Part shown: positions 26,842 to 35,969 of the stretch, one piece after another | How the letters are laid out: the number at the start of each line of letters is the position of its first letter | How positions within the stretch are numbered: position 1 is the first letter of the stretch | Source: Microbulbifer sp. MKSA007 | GTDB lineage: Bacteria; Pseudomonadota; Gammaproteobacteria; Pseudomonadales; Cellvibrionaceae | NCBI GenBank assembly: GCA_032615215.1 | Contig: CP128431.1 | Coordinates: 186,001-250,000 of the forward strand | Length of the DNA stretch: 64,000 nt | Direction of reading: 5' to 3' | Notes under the pieces: model-generated | What the model was told of the DNA's origin: nothing | The model's input: the letters and a program-made list of their open reading frames with translations, nothing else | The model's database searches: none | Program-made: the position numbers and the translations under genes

Positions 26842-27494
26842 TCGAGTTTATCGACGTTCACAAAACATATCGCTTGAGAGGCGTAACTAAGACAATTCTA
26901 AAAGGTCTCACGATCCGTTTTCCAAAGGGGAAAAATATTGGAATTCTTGGTCATAATGGTGCTGGCAAGTCGACACTAATGCGTTTGATCGCTGGTGCAG
27001 AATTACCTGACAGTGGACGAATAAAACGCAATGTTAAAGTATCTTGGCCCCTTGGTTTCGGCGGAGGTTTTGCCGGCAAGATGACGGGCATTGAAAATGT
27101 ACGTTTTGTTGCTCGAATGTATGGCGAGGACACAGAGCGAATGGTTGAATTCGTTGAAGACTTTTCTGAACTTGGGCCATCAATGGCACTTCCCATCCAA
27201 ACATACTCCAGTGGGATGAAAGCTCGTCTTGCGTTTGGTGTGAGTATGGCGATTAATTTCAAATGTTATTTAATCGACGAAGTAACTGCTGTTGGAGATC
27301 GACGCTTCAAACGAAAATGTGATGAAGTTTTTGAAACCAAGCTCAAGCATGCAAACATCATCATGATTTCGCATTCCGAAGCTACGATCAAGAAACTTTG
27401 CGATAGCGCCTGTCTTCTACATGAGGGCGAGTTGACGATGTATGACTCTGTTGATGAAGCACTGGCTGTGCATCGGGAGAACCAGCTTAAGTAG
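26838..27494 (+). CDS. kpsT: KpsT-like capsule ABC exporter ATPase
   Basis: 218 residues, the normal KpsT/CtrD/BexA length. Walker A is GHNGAGKSTL (near residue 36), the signature is YSSGMKARLAFG, Walker B is CYLIDEVTAVGD, and the switch histidine is in MISHSE. GFGGGFAGKMTGIENV is characteristic of capsule-type ATPases. It powers export through KpsM. The 4-base overlap with KpsM indicates coupled translation. Local base composition (AT-rich for KpsE to KpsT) changes sharply to GC-richer sequence in the next gene. Confidence 0.94.
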   Translation: MIEFIDVHKTYRLRGVTKTILKGLTIRFPKGKNIGILGHNGAGKSTLMRLIAGAELPDSGRIKRNVKVSWPLGFGGGFAGKMTGIENVRFVARMYGEDTERMVEFVEDFSELGPSMALPIQTYSSGMKARLAFGVSMAINFKCYLIDEVTAVGDRRFKRKCDEVFETKLKHANIIMISHSEATIKKLCDSACLLHEGELTMYDSVDEALAVHRENQLK

Positions 27495-27508
27495 CTGGGC
27501 AAGGTGTC

Positions 27509-28813
27509 ATGTCGGGGCGGTCGGTTCTTATTTTACAGTCTCATCCATCCGGGTTTTGTCGGGCGTTGGTGAAGGAGTTTGAGGCGCAGGGCGTTGCTTA
27601 TACAGTTGTCAATTTTTCGCTGAGTGACTGGTATTTTCGTGTTGGGTTGGGCGCGAAGAATTATTGGGGGCGGTTGAAGAACTGGCGCACGAAGCTTGAG
27701 AAGCTGATTGATGAGAAGGGGGTGACGGACATCCTCTATTATGCGGATCGGCGGCCTTATCATCGTATTGCGCATGATGTTGCCATGAAGCGCGGCATCA
27801 ACACCTTTGCCTATGAATTTGGGTATATGCGGCCGGACTGGATCACGCTGGAGCGTGGCGGGATGGGGGTCTATTCTCACTTTCCCAATGATCCTGAGCA
27901 AATTCAGAAATGCGCAGCAGATCTGCCGGACCTTCGGGCGGCAGGGCGGTTTCCGCATGCCTTTTTGCAAGAAGCGACCAATGAGGTGATTTGCAACCTC
28001 ATTCCGGTGTTCTTTCCCTACCTCTACCCGTTTTATCAACGTGATCGGTATTATCATCCGTTCCGTGATTACTTCAGTTACATCCCGCGCCTAATGCGTC
28101 AGAAGCGGCTTGGCGTGGAAGCGGAAGAGACAATTGCGCGGCTTGTTGAGGAGCATGCCAACTACTTTGTGGTTCCCATGCAGATGCAGGGGGATTATCA
28201 GATCCGTCACCACTCGCCTTACAAGCACCTTTCACGCTTTATTCGGGAGCTTTTCAGCACGTTTGCGGAAAGTGCACCTGCTGACAACAAGCTAGTGTTC
28301 AAGCTTCATCCGTTTGACAACAACGTGGAGAACTGGCCGCAGGTTATCCGGGATGTTGCAGCGGAATTTGAATGTCTGGACCGGACTATCATCATCGATG
28401 GTGGGAACCTGAGAAAGCTGCTCAAGCACTCCCGTGGATGCGTGCTGGTGAACAGTACGGTAGGAATGGAATCTCTGAGTATCGGCGTGCCGGTGAAGGC
28501 GATGGGCACCGCTGTCTATGATATTGCCGGATTGACGGATCAACGTTCTTTGGGTGAGTTTTGGAAGGAACCTTTCAAGCCGAATGCTGACCTTTATCAC
28601 GATCTGGAAAAGCTCATGGGACATACCATTCAGGTGCGTGGAAGCTTTTTCAATCCGGAAGGCCGGCAGCTGGCTGCAAAAGAGTTTGTGAAACGCATAT
28701 TGAATGACGGCGTCAACGGGCATGGCGCTTATGTTGAAACACCGCCGCGTCTGGCACAGGCCAAGGCGGCGGGTACTCCTATTCCAGATGATTGTTACTG
28801 GAGTGACAAATGA
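27509..28813 (+). CDS. KpsS-like capsule polysaccharide biosynthesis protein, copy 1
   Basis: 434 residues of the Capsule_synth family, which includes KpsS and rhizobial RkpJ; E. coli KpsS adds the first beta-Kdo of the linker on the lipid. Shared marks: ILQSHPSGFCRAL at the N-terminus, DILYYADRRPYHRIA, the strongly conserved EFGYMRPDWITLERGG near residue 106, MQGDYQIRHHSPY, FKLHPFD and NSTVGMESLSIGVP. It is cytosolic or peripheral, with no signal peptide. It starts 14 bases after KpsT and overlaps copy 2 by 4 bases. KpsC, the usual partner that extends the Kdo linker, is not present in the window. Confidence 0.85.
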   Translation: MSGRSVLILQSHPSGFCRALVKEFEAQGVAYTVVNFSLSDWYFRVGLGAKNYWGRLKNWRTKLEKLIDEKGVTDILYYADRRPYHRIAHDVAMKRGINTFAYEFGYMRPDWITLERGGMGVYSHFPNDPEQIQKCAADLPDLRAAGRFPHAFLQEATNEVICNLIPVFFPYLYPFYQRDRYYHPFRDYFSYIPRLMRQKRLGVEAEETIARLVEEHANYFVVPMQMQGDYQIRHHSPYKHLSRFIRELFSTFAESAPADNKLVFKLHPFDNNVENWPQVIRDVAAEFECLDRTIIIDGGNLRKLLKHSRGCVLVNSTVGMESLSIGVPVKAMGTAVYDIAGLTDQRSLGEFWKEPFKPNADLYHDLEKLMGHTIQVRGSFFNPEGRQLAAKEFVKRILNDGVNGHGAYVETPPRLAQAKAAGTPIPDDCYWSDK

Positions 28814-30108
28814 CTTCAGAAAACAACCGCTGCATTTTGCTGCTGCAAGGGCCACTTTCCAAATACTATGCACGCACAGCGCACCACCTGGAGCAACTGG
28901 GTGCGAAGACGCTGAAGGTGCATTTTTGCGGCAGTGATGTGCATGACTGGGAGCAGACTGACTCCATTCACTTTGCGGAGCCGGAAGAGAACTGGGAGCT
29001 GTTTCTGGAAGCACTTATCGTTGCGCATGGTGTGACGGACATTCTGCTGCATGGAGATCGCCGCTACTATCACAAGGTGGCCATTGGCGTTGCCAAGCGG
29101 CTGGATGTGAACATCATCGCCACCGAGCTAGGCTATCTTCGCCCTGACTGGATGACGGTGGAATTTGGCGGCTGTTCCGCGCTCTCGCACTTCCCGCAAA
29201 GCAAGCAGGAGTTGATGGCGTTGGAAACACCTGCGCAGGAGGACAGCAGCACCGTTGTTTATCCGGGCAGTTACAAGCAGATTGTATTGCAAGAGCTGGG
29301 GTTCACCTTCTACAACGCGCTGCACGCTCGCAAGTTTCCGCATTATCGCAATCACCGCACGGAGCCGCGCACGCAGGTTTATGGTGGCTGGCTGAGGGCT
29401 CGGATGCAGGCCAAGAAACGACGGCAGGAAGCAGAGGTAATCTGGGATCAGCTGAAGCAGAGCGGCATGCCTTATTACCTGTTCGCGTTGCAGCTGAATG
29501 GGGATTTTCAGATCAGGGACCACTCTCCGTTTGGCAGCATTTATGAGGCGATTGAGAAAGTCATCGCCTCCTTTGCGTGCAATGCGCCGGATGGAACGCT
29601 GCTGCTGTTCAAAAGCCACCCGCTGGAGTACCGCTTCAAGGATCTTTCCCGCGCCATCGTTGAGGCCAGCCGCACGCATGGCGTTGAGGGCCGGACCCAG
29701 CTCATCCATGGGCGGACGATCAAAGAGCTGGCAGAGCCATCCCTTGGCATGCTGACTATCAACAGTTCTGCAGGCATTGAGGCGCTGGAGTACGGCGTAC
29801 CGACCTGCTGCATTCTGCCAACCATTTACGATATGGACGGCCTGACCCATCAGGGCGATTGGGAAGAATTCTGGCGCTCCGCGACGCCGCCAGAGCCGGA
29901 TGTGTTCCGCAAGTTTGTGGAGGCGCTCAAAGCCACCATTCAGGTGCGCGGCACGCTTTATAACGCGGAAGGGCTGGAAGCGGCCGCGAAGGGAACAGCA
30001 GAGAAGATCCTCTCCACCGCCTATGCCGAGCAACGTTTGAAGCGTAAGGAGCCTCCGCGCATGGCCAAGGCGCGGAAGATGGGCGTAACCTACGATCACT
30101 TTATGTAG
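28810..30108 (+). CDS. KpsS-like capsule polysaccharide biosynthesis protein, copy 2
   Basis: 432 residues, clearly paralogous to the upstream protein. Both share GVTDIL-x-x-x-DRR-x-YH, ELGYLRPDWMTVEFGG, Q-x-x-GD-x-QIR-x-HSP, the F-K-x-HP motif, an NS-x-x-G-x-E-x-L box near residue 315, and IQVRG-x-x-x-N-x-EG at the end. Outside these blocks they differ widely, so duplication was followed by divergence, and each copy may add a different residue of the linker. It begins within the end of copy 1 (ATGA) and is followed 14 bases later by the formyltransferase-like gene. Donor sugar unknown; Kdo is the family expectation. Confidence 0.83.
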   Translation: MTSENNRCILLLQGPLSKYYARTAHHLEQLGAKTLKVHFCGSDVHDWEQTDSIHFAEPEENWELFLEALIVAHGVTDILLHGDRRYYHKVAIGVAKRLDVNIIATELGYLRPDWMTVEFGGCSALSHFPQSKQELMALETPAQEDSSTVVYPGSYKQIVLQELGFTFYNALHARKFPHYRNHRTEPRTQVYGGWLRARMQAKKRRQEAEVIWDQLKQSGMPYYLFALQLNGDFQIRDHSPFGSIYEAIEKVIASFACNAPDGTLLLFKSHPLEYRFKDLSRAIVEASRTHGVEGRTQLIHGRTIKELAEPSLGMLTINSSAGIEALEYGVPTCCILPTIYDMDGLTHQGDWEEFWRSATPPEPDVFRKFVEALKATIQVRGTLYNAEGLEAAAKGTAEKILSTAYAEQRLKRKEPPRMAKARKMGVTYDHFM

Positions 30109-30122
30109 TTTGAGGGGGTGCA

Positions 30123-30869
30123 GTGCAGATCTGTCTGATTTCCAACGCGAGTGTCTACACAGATGTGGCCCTGCATTCATTGCTGGCACACCCTGAGATC
30201 AAGATCGCAGGGTTGGTCAAGTGCACCTCTGTCGTTGGCAAACGGGATGACTGGCGGGCCTATAAAGATCTGATCCTGCGCTCTGGTCCGCTATATGCAG
30301 GCTATCTGGGTGCAGTCACCAAGCCTGCTTACCGGCTACCTCACGTCCCAAAATGGAAGAGCATGAGCGTTTGGGCGCACAGCCTGCAATGCCCTATCCT
30401 GCGTACGACGGATGTAAGTGCCCCACAAACTTTGGATTTCATAGAGAGCTGCCAGCCGGACATCATTCTGACCGTACATCTGGGGCAGATCCTGAATGCC
30501 GCGTTTTATGAGCGGTTCGCAGGCAAGACCTACAACATTCACCCGGGCAAACTGCCGATTTATAAAGGGCCAGATCCGGTCTTTCATGCGATCATGGAAA
30601 ATGAGCAGGCCTTTACGGTGAGCCTGCATGAGAGCATTCAGAGGATTGATGCGGGCAAGGTGCTGGCGGAAACGACGGTGGTGCCTGTGAGGCGAACGCT
30701 CTTCCGTACCAATCTGGAGCTTTTCAGCAAAGCGGGGCAATTGGTCGGCTCGCATTTCCTTGGCAAGAATGACTGCATGCCTGTGCCAGATGACAGGGCC
30801 CCGCGATATCGCAGCTGGCCCACCAATGGCGAGGTTCTGCGTTTTCTGGCGCGAGGCCACAGGCTCTAA
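30123..30869 (+). CDS. Formyltransferase-domain protein of the capsule operon
   Basis: 248 residues from a GTG start, with GAGGGGG about 5 bases upstream. The formyltransferase core is visible: NIHPGKLPIYKGPDPVFHAI (catalytic Asn and His) near residue 138 and the catalytic Asp in RIDAGKVLAE near residue 178. Related enzymes use 10-formyl-tetrahydrofolate to formylate an amino group. No C-terminal tRNA-binding or sugar-dehydrogenase domain is present, so it is neither Fmt nor ArnA. As last gene of the export operon it probably formylates an amino sugar or the amino group of the lipid carrier; that target is inferred. Confidence 0.8.
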   Translation: MQICLISNASVYTDVALHSLLAHPEIKIAGLVKCTSVVGKRDDWRAYKDLILRSGPLYAGYLGAVTKPAYRLPHVPKWKSMSVWAHSLQCPILRTTDVSAPQTLDFIESCQPDIILTVHLGQILNAAFYERFAGKTYNIHPGKLPIYKGPDPVFHAIMENEQAFTVSLHESIQRIDAGKVLAETTVVPVRRTLFRTNLELFSKAGQLVGSHFLGKNDCMPVPDDRAPRYRSWPTNGEVLRFLARGHRL

Positions 30870-30910
30870 GCTCTGATTACGCGTGTTCTCACAGAACCTA
30901 CAAACACAAT

Positions 30911-31843
30911 CTAGTCAGCTCTGGCAGCCACCTTCTCAGTTGCTTCTGGTTCACTAGCTGCTGCCTTTTCTGCATCGCGGATACGCTGACGGGAGAGGGA
31001 GAACAGGCCTGCGCCAACAACGATGATTGCGCCCAGAATAGTGCTCCAGACCGGCAGATCGGAGAACACGATGAAGCCAATCGGGATGGACCAGACGAGC
31101 TGCAGATAGTTGAACGGCTGGATATCGCTTGCCTGTGCCAGCGAAAGAGCCTTCATCAGCAGGAAGTGCGCGGAGGTTCCGGTGGCGCAGATGCCAAGCA
31201 GCAGAACCCACTCCACCTCATCAAACGCCATCATGTGCTGAGAGCCGATGATGGTGGAAAGCACGGTGCCCACGATGCCCACGTAAAGGAACGAAGTCAG
31301 CGCGCTGTCATCCTGGCTCGCAAGGCGTGTGAACAGCTGGTAGAGCGCGAAGCTGACGGAAGCGGCCAAAGCCACAACAGCACCCCAGCCGCCGATGTTG
31401 CCATCCGGCTGCAGCATGATCAGCAGGCCCGCCATGCCGCACACCATTGCCGTAATGCGGCGCCAGCCAACGGTTTCACCCAAAAACACAGCAGCAAGGC
31501 CGGTGACGATCAACGGATGGGCTTGAAAGATTGCAGTCACATCCGCCAGCCCCAGCATGCTGAAGGCAAAGGTGATCAGGCAGATTTCGGCAAACAGCAG
31601 CAGACCGCGGAAGATTTGCAGGCCCGGGCGTTTTGTGCGCACCACATTGTAGAGCCCCTGCTCGCTGATCATGGCCCAACCAACAGCAATCGCCAGCAAC
31701 ACCCAGAAACGCACCATCATGATGAACCAGACCGGATGATCTGACACCAGCTGCTTGGTGATCGCATCCTGCATCGCGAAGATGAGCGTAGACAGGATTG
31801 TAAGCGCGATACCCATGTTTCGCTTGCTGAGGAACTGAGCCAT
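30911..31843 (-). CDS. EamA/DMT-family transporter
   Basis: 310 residues, about ten membrane segments in two repeated EamA halves (IALTILSTLIFAMQDAITKQL at the N-terminus, then WGAVVALAASVSFALYQL in the second half). The drug/metabolite transporter superfamily exports small molecules; substrate unknown. A charged C-terminal tail follows the last membrane segment. It is convergent with the capsule operon (41-base gap) and probably monocistronic. Confidence 0.88.
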   Translation of the reverse strand: MAQFLSKRNMGIALTILSTLIFAMQDAITKQLVSDHPVWFIMMVRFWVLLAIAVGWAMISEQGLYNVVRTKRPGLQIFRGLLLFAEICLITFAFSMLGLADVTAIFQAHPLIVTGLAAVFLGETVGWRRITAMVCGMAGLLIMLQPDGNIGGWGAVVALAASVSFALYQLFTRLASQDDSALTSFLYVGIVGTVLSTIIGSQHMMAFDEVEWVLLLGICATGTSAHFLLMKALSLAQASDIQPFNYLQLVWSIPIGFIVFSDLPVWSTILGAIIVVGAGLFSLSRQRIRDAEKAAASEPEATEKVAARAD

Positions 31844-32124
31844 TTTTTGTCCTTGCTAGCAGCACAAATCCGCTTACGGAGACGAACCAGAAAGCGAATG
31901 GAGAGGGAGGAAATGTGCTGAAAAGTAATTCTGAATGCCAATCGACATTAATAATGCACGTATACTCTGATGCATCACAAAGCAAATGCAAAAAACGCAG
32001 AGCAGCTATTTTTGCATCACAGTTCGTTTAGGCAGCGTCGTTTTGCGGAAGTGAGCGCGCTTTAGCTTCGGTGCTGGTTACGTTTGCGATAGCTCAACAG
32101 CGGCTGAAACCAAAGGATTTGAGA

Positions 32125-32553
32125 ATGAAACACCTTTTCCGGCTATTGGTCTTTCTCTCCCTCGCTCTGTCCTCAGTCAGCGCAGTCTCTGCTGATCAGC
32201 TGGATTCAAACGTCGCCATAGCCAGAAGTTCTCTGAAAGACTTTGCCCTGATCTCCTGCCTCATAGCCATTGATCCGGGCAGCTCGCTTGCCAATGATCT
32301 GGCGCTATCCAAGCGGGCGTTTTCCTTTGCCGGCAAGGGCCACTACATGATCATGCAGGATGAGTATACGTTGGAGATGACGCACGATCCCTACTATGAA
32401 ACAGTCGTTCTCATGCTTCAGGAAGCACAGAAGTTCATCGGGATCATGAAAAGCGGAGAGATCTCACAGAGCTACGGGTGTTTTCAGGTCTACCACTCGC
32501 AAACCTTTGATGCATTTATTGCCACGCAGGATGAGTACATCTTGCCGAACTGA
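32125..32553 (+). CDS. Secreted protein with weak similarity to Tai4-type T6SS immunity proteins
   Basis: 142 residues. The ATG at 32125 follows GGATTTGAGA, and starts a clear signal peptide (KHLFRLLVFLSLALSSVSAVSA, cut before DQ), so the protein is periplasmic; an in-frame start at 32071 would bury it. The mature part has LKDFALISCLIA and SYGCFQVYHSQTFDAFI, with two cysteines that could form a disulfide. The spacing of these blocks recalls Tai4 immunity proteins, which block periplasmic peptidoglycan amidase effectors of type VI secretion. This is a weak, remembered resemblance. No amidase or T6SS gene is in the window. Confidence 0.6.
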   Translation: MKHLFRLLVFLSLALSSVSAVSADQLDSNVAIARSSLKDFALISCLIAIDPGSSLANDLALSKRAFSFAGKGHYMIMQDEYTLEMTHDPYYETVVLMLQEAQKFIGIMKSGEISQSYGCFQVYHSQTFDAFIATQDEYILPN

Positions 32554-32564
32554 AAGCCACCTAA

Positions 32565-32834
32565 TTAGCAGCCTTCTGGTGCTTCGCGCAGCTCAGCAGG
32601 TTCGTCGCAAACACGCACGACTTTGGACAGCAGGACAGTCACAAACGGGAAGACCAGCGAACTGATGACCACGGCCAGTGCAAACGCGACGGAAAAGGAC
32701 TTGAACCACAGGGCCATAAAGTTTTCGACGAACCCGAGGTTCAGAACCAGCATGGCAAAGGACATCAGCAGGCTCATAAAAAAGGAAATGCTGATCCGCA
32801 GCAGGTAGCCATAGGTTCGTGGGGAAACATTCAT
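32565..32834 (-). CDS. DUF2798 membrane protein
   Basis: 89 residues with two membrane segments (ISFFMSLLMSFAMLVLNLGF and AFALAVVISSLVFPFVTVLL), the size and layout of DUF2798 proteins. Function unknown. DUF2798 genes are often beside MarR-type regulators, and an 18-bp palindrome of that style lies 17 bases upstream. It converges with the secreted-protein gene, 11 bases away. Confidence 0.75.
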   Translation of the reverse strand: MNVSPRTYGYLLRISISFFMSLLMSFAMLVLNLGFVENFMALWFKSFSVAFALAVVISSLVFPFVTVLLSKVVRVCDEPAELREAPEGC

Positions 32835-32850
32835 ACACTTATCTCTTATT

Positions 32851-32868
32851 TATTTTGAACTCAAAATA
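32851..32868. promoter_or_regulatory. Perfect inverted repeat upstream of the DUF2798 gene (MarR-like operator candidate)
   Basis: TATTTTGA-AC-TCAAAATA: two perfect 8-base arms with a 2-base centre, 17 bases upstream of the DUF2798 start. It resembles sites bound by winged-helix regulators such as MarR. No such regulator is encoded within the window. Confidence 0.6.
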
Positions 32869-33092
32869 TATGAAATCAAGTCAAACTGTCAAGATACCCC
32901 GCTGCATGGCAGATATGCAGTTTTACGGTTACATCCGCCCCTTCAGGACCACCAGCAATTGCATTGTATTTTCAATATGATCCGAAGTTTATTTCAGCGA
33001 ATTATTAAAAAGGCCGCGGCTACACTCCGCCATCGGGTCAATCCCGCGAGGACCCTCGATGTGACCAGTATGATGCAATCGAGTCAGGCTCT

Positions 33093-34457
33093 ATGGATAC
33101 AAACAACAGCTTATATCGCCCCCCGGCACCTCACCCTTACACCGAAGGTACGGGGGATTTTGATGGCGTTGAAACAAACCTCCTAAAGCACCTTCCCGAA
33201 GAACTCTACAAAGCAGATGTCGTTGATATCTCTACCTCTGACCGCACCAACTATCTGGTCAACGACCCTGATCTGATCTCCGTTATTTTTGAAGAAAAGC
33301 CCGAAATCTTCGTCAAAGCAGAAGGCATGATCGAGTTGCTGCGCCCTTTGCTGGGTGACCACCCGATCGTAACCAGCAACAATCGCTGTCTGGACCAGCG
33401 CGACATGATCCGCCCCATCGGCACCATGCGCACGCAGCAGGTCAACTTTGAGCATATTCAGGATTCCATTGGCCGGTTCAGCGATTACTGCGAAGAAATT
33501 CAGAACGAGAATCGGGTCATCGACCTGTCTTTGCTGCTTCGCCGCCTCAACGCAGATATCGCCTATCGCATGCTGTTCTCCAACGAGCTGCCCACTGATG
33601 TGTTCAAGGAGATCAACTCCCACGCCCGCGATTTTGAGCTGCGCATCTCACAGCTGATCCGCGAAACGGCTGAGCAAGGCGTGGCCTGGCAGTTGCCCAA
33701 GCTGCCGCAAACGGCCATGTATGCCGCGCAGCAGCTGCGCTATCTGGTGAGCATGCTCATTGATGGCAACATCCAGAGCAACAGCTTCTCCCACCACAGT
33801 TTCCTGCACAAATTCCTCATCGCCCGCTCTCCTGAAACCAACATTCCCTTCACCCGCAAGCAGTTGATTGACCACGTCACCACCATCCTGAACAGTCAGG
33901 AGCTTGCCGCCGCCGTGCTGATGTGGGCATTTTTTGTGCTGTCACAGTGCCCTGAAGCCAAGCAGAAGATCAGAGAAGAAGTGCGCAAGGTCGCCGGGCA
34001 TGATGACATTCACTTTGAGCAGCTCTCCCGCCTCAGATACACCCGCAATGTGTTCCGTGAGATCCTGCGCCTTTATCCGCCGATCCCACACCTGACCCGC
34101 CGCGCCAGCAGGCCGCTCAAGCTGGGCAAACTGGATTTGCAGGAAGGAACGCAGATCACCGTTTCTCCATGGATCGTGCACCGGCACAAGCAGTACTGGT
34201 TTAACCCGGATCGCTTTGATCCGGAGCGCTACATGCGCAAGGATCAGCACATCATCATGAAGAGCTTTCTGCCATTTGGCCGTGGCCTGCGCATGTGCAC
34301 CGGCGCCAGCTCCGCCATTCTGCAAGGCACCCTCATCCTCGCTCGCATTGTCAGCAAATTCGACATCGACATCCTCAACGCCGACAAGGTAGAACCGGAG
34401 GGCGTGCTCTTCCTGGAACCAACCCGTCCCATCGTCTGCAAGGTCACGCCGGTTTAA
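33093..34457 (+). CDS. Cytochrome P450 with unusual I-helix
   Basis: 454 residues, no membrane anchor, so a soluble bacterial P450. The heme cysteine is Cys402 in PFGRGLRMCTG, the ExxR pair is Glu323/Arg326 (EILR), and a PERY-type segment precedes the heme loop. In the I-helix, where most P450s have AGx[DE]T[TS], this protein reads NSQELAAA (residues 267-274): the acid is kept (Glu270) but the oxygen-activating Thr is Leu271. P450s lacking this Thr may use peroxide or substrate-assisted catalysis. The neighbours give no pathway, and no ferredoxin or reductase is nearby. Confidence 0.9.
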   Translation: MDTNNSLYRPPAPHPYTEGTGDFDGVETNLLKHLPEELYKADVVDISTSDRTNYLVNDPDLISVIFEEKPEIFVKAEGMIELLRPLLGDHPIVTSNNRCLDQRDMIRPIGTMRTQQVNFEHIQDSIGRFSDYCEEIQNENRVIDLSLLLRRLNADIAYRMLFSNELPTDVFKEINSHARDFELRISQLIRETAEQGVAWQLPKLPQTAMYAAQQLRYLVSMLIDGNIQSNSFSHHSFLHKFLIARSPETNIPFTRKQLIDHVTTILNSQELAAAVLMWAFFVLSQCPEAKQKIREEVRKVAGHDDIHFEQLSRLRYTRNVFREILRLYPPIPHLTRRASRPLKLGKLDLQEGTQITVSPWIVHRHKQYWFNPDRFDPERYMRKDQHIIMKSFLPFGRGLRMCTGASSAILQGTLILARIVSKFDIDILNADKVEPEGVLFLEPTRPIVCKVTPV

Positions 34458-34530
34458 GCGCAGATAAACCCTCGACGTCCCGTCCTGATCAATGCTAGGG
34501 AAGCGCAATGCTGCATGCAGGGGGAAAGCG

Positions 34531-35043
34531 ATGTCCATTGAATTGAAACCCATGATACAGGCCGATGTGCCTGCGCTGATGAACCTGTTTCAGCTCTACC
34601 TCTATGACATGTCAAAATACATGCACTGGCCGATCTCCAAGGAAGGCCGGTTTGAGTTTGACGAGAACATCGTGCTTGCCTACTTCCAGCAGGCAGATCA
34701 TCACCCCTACTTCATCATGAGCAGCAGCGAGATCGCTGGGTTCGCGCTGGTCCGACGTTATCCTTATGATGCCGATCTCATCGACATGGGCCAGTTCTTC
34801 ATTCTTGGAAAGTTCAAGCGGCAAGGGCTGGGACAGGCCGCGTTAAGAGCCTGCCTGCAACGACACCCCGGCGATTGGCAAGTGCGTGTCCTGCCCCAAA
34901 ACGCAGGCGCCCAGAGCTTCTGGACCAAAACCATCGCAGCCCTCACCAACAGCGCTCATCACATCAGCACGGGTGACTATCAGGGCACGGAAATGACCTT
35001 CATCCATTTCTCCAGCAAGAGCGCTCTTTGCTCTGCGGATTAG
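34531..35043 (+). CDS. GNAT-family N-acetyltransferase
   Basis: 170 residues. The ATG at 34531 follows GGGGGAAAGCG, better than an upstream start at 34492. GNAT fold: beta strands ending in DMGQFFILGKFKRQGLGQAA, where RQGLGQ is the acetyl-CoA pyrophosphate loop, then WQVRVLPQNAGAQSFW. Substrate unknown. It lies 73 bases after the P450 gene and may be cotranscribed. Confidence 0.85.
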   Translation: MSIELKPMIQADVPALMNLFQLYLYDMSKYMHWPISKEGRFEFDENIVLAYFQQADHHPYFIMSSSEIAGFALVRRYPYDADLIDMGQFFILGKFKRQGLGQAALRACLQRHPGDWQVRVLPQNAGAQSFWTKTIAALTNSAHHISTGDYQGTEMTFIHFSSKSALCSAD

Positions 35044-35192
35044 CAAAGACAGGTTGCAGAAGGTAGCTGTCTTGCTCTCGCTGTAATCTCCCGATCAGGA
35101 CGACAACTGGTGTTGATATCTCAGCAATAATCCTGTGTCGTCTTGACGTGCTATTCCTAAAACCCCGTTATGCGGGTCTTTAGAATCCGAAC

Positions 35193-35891
35193 ATGGGGTC
35201 AACTTTGAAAATTCAGGCGCTATGGCATTACCCAATCAAATCCCTACTTGGAGAAACACTTACTAAACTCGACCTGAATGAACGAGGTGTGGTTGGCGAT
35301 AGGCATTTCGCTATTGCCGATGCTCAAGGAAAATTCGGAAGTGGCAAGAACACCCGGCGTTTCAAACGTATAGACAATCTGTTGTCATTACGTGCCATGA
35401 CAGAGGATGGTATTGTATCAATTGGTTTTCCGGATGGGTGCTTCATTGATGTTAACTCGGAAAAAATCAATCACCAACTCACTGAATTTCTTGGACAACC
35501 AGTGTCAGTAGTCCCAGAGCGAAACATCCCACATTTTGACGACGGGCCAGTACACCTATTGCTTTCATCGGAAATCGCAAAATTGCAGAGCCTTGCTCCA
35601 AATGCCCGAATTGACGAGCGCCGTTTCCGCCCAAATATCATCTTGGATGTTCCGAAGCACATGACTGATGACGATTTAGTTGGCAAGTTACTGAGAATTG
35701 GCGATGTACAGTTGGAAGTCACACACAAAACGGAGCGCTGCAGGATGGTGACCATTGAACAAGATGATCTTAGATTTGAACCAGACATCTTGCGACCAAT
35801 TGCACGCGATTTCGATGTTAAGTTTGGCATCTATGCTAAGGTTGTCCAATCTGGTCGGATTGCCGTAGGGCAAGAGGTGAGTGTCTCATAG
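35193..35891 (+). CDS. MOSC-domain protein
   Basis: 232 residues: an N-terminal MOSC beta barrel (WHYPIKSLLGE) followed by a MOSC domain with RRFRPNIILDV near residue 146 and the key Cys in TERCRMVTIEQ. Members bind molybdenum cofactor and reduce N-hydroxylated compounds or form part of sulfur-carrier systems. No partner oxidoreductase is fused or adjacent. The gene is preceded by a 150-base gap and stands alone. Confidence 0.88.
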   Translation: MGSTLKIQALWHYPIKSLLGETLTKLDLNERGVVGDRHFAIADAQGKFGSGKNTRRFKRIDNLLSLRAMTEDGIVSIGFPDGCFIDVNSEKINHQLTEFLGQPVSVVPERNIPHFDDGPVHLLLSSEIAKLQSLAPNARIDERRFRPNIILDVPKHMTDDDLVGKLLRIGDVQLEVTHKTERCRMVTIEQDDLRFEPDILRPIARDFDVKFGIYAKVVQSGRIAVGQEVSVS

Positions 35892-35969
35892 CCTAACATC
35901 GCACAAACCTCAGAAGCGCCTTCCTAGATAAAGCAAACAACAAATACTCGATTATGATTGGAGAATTGA

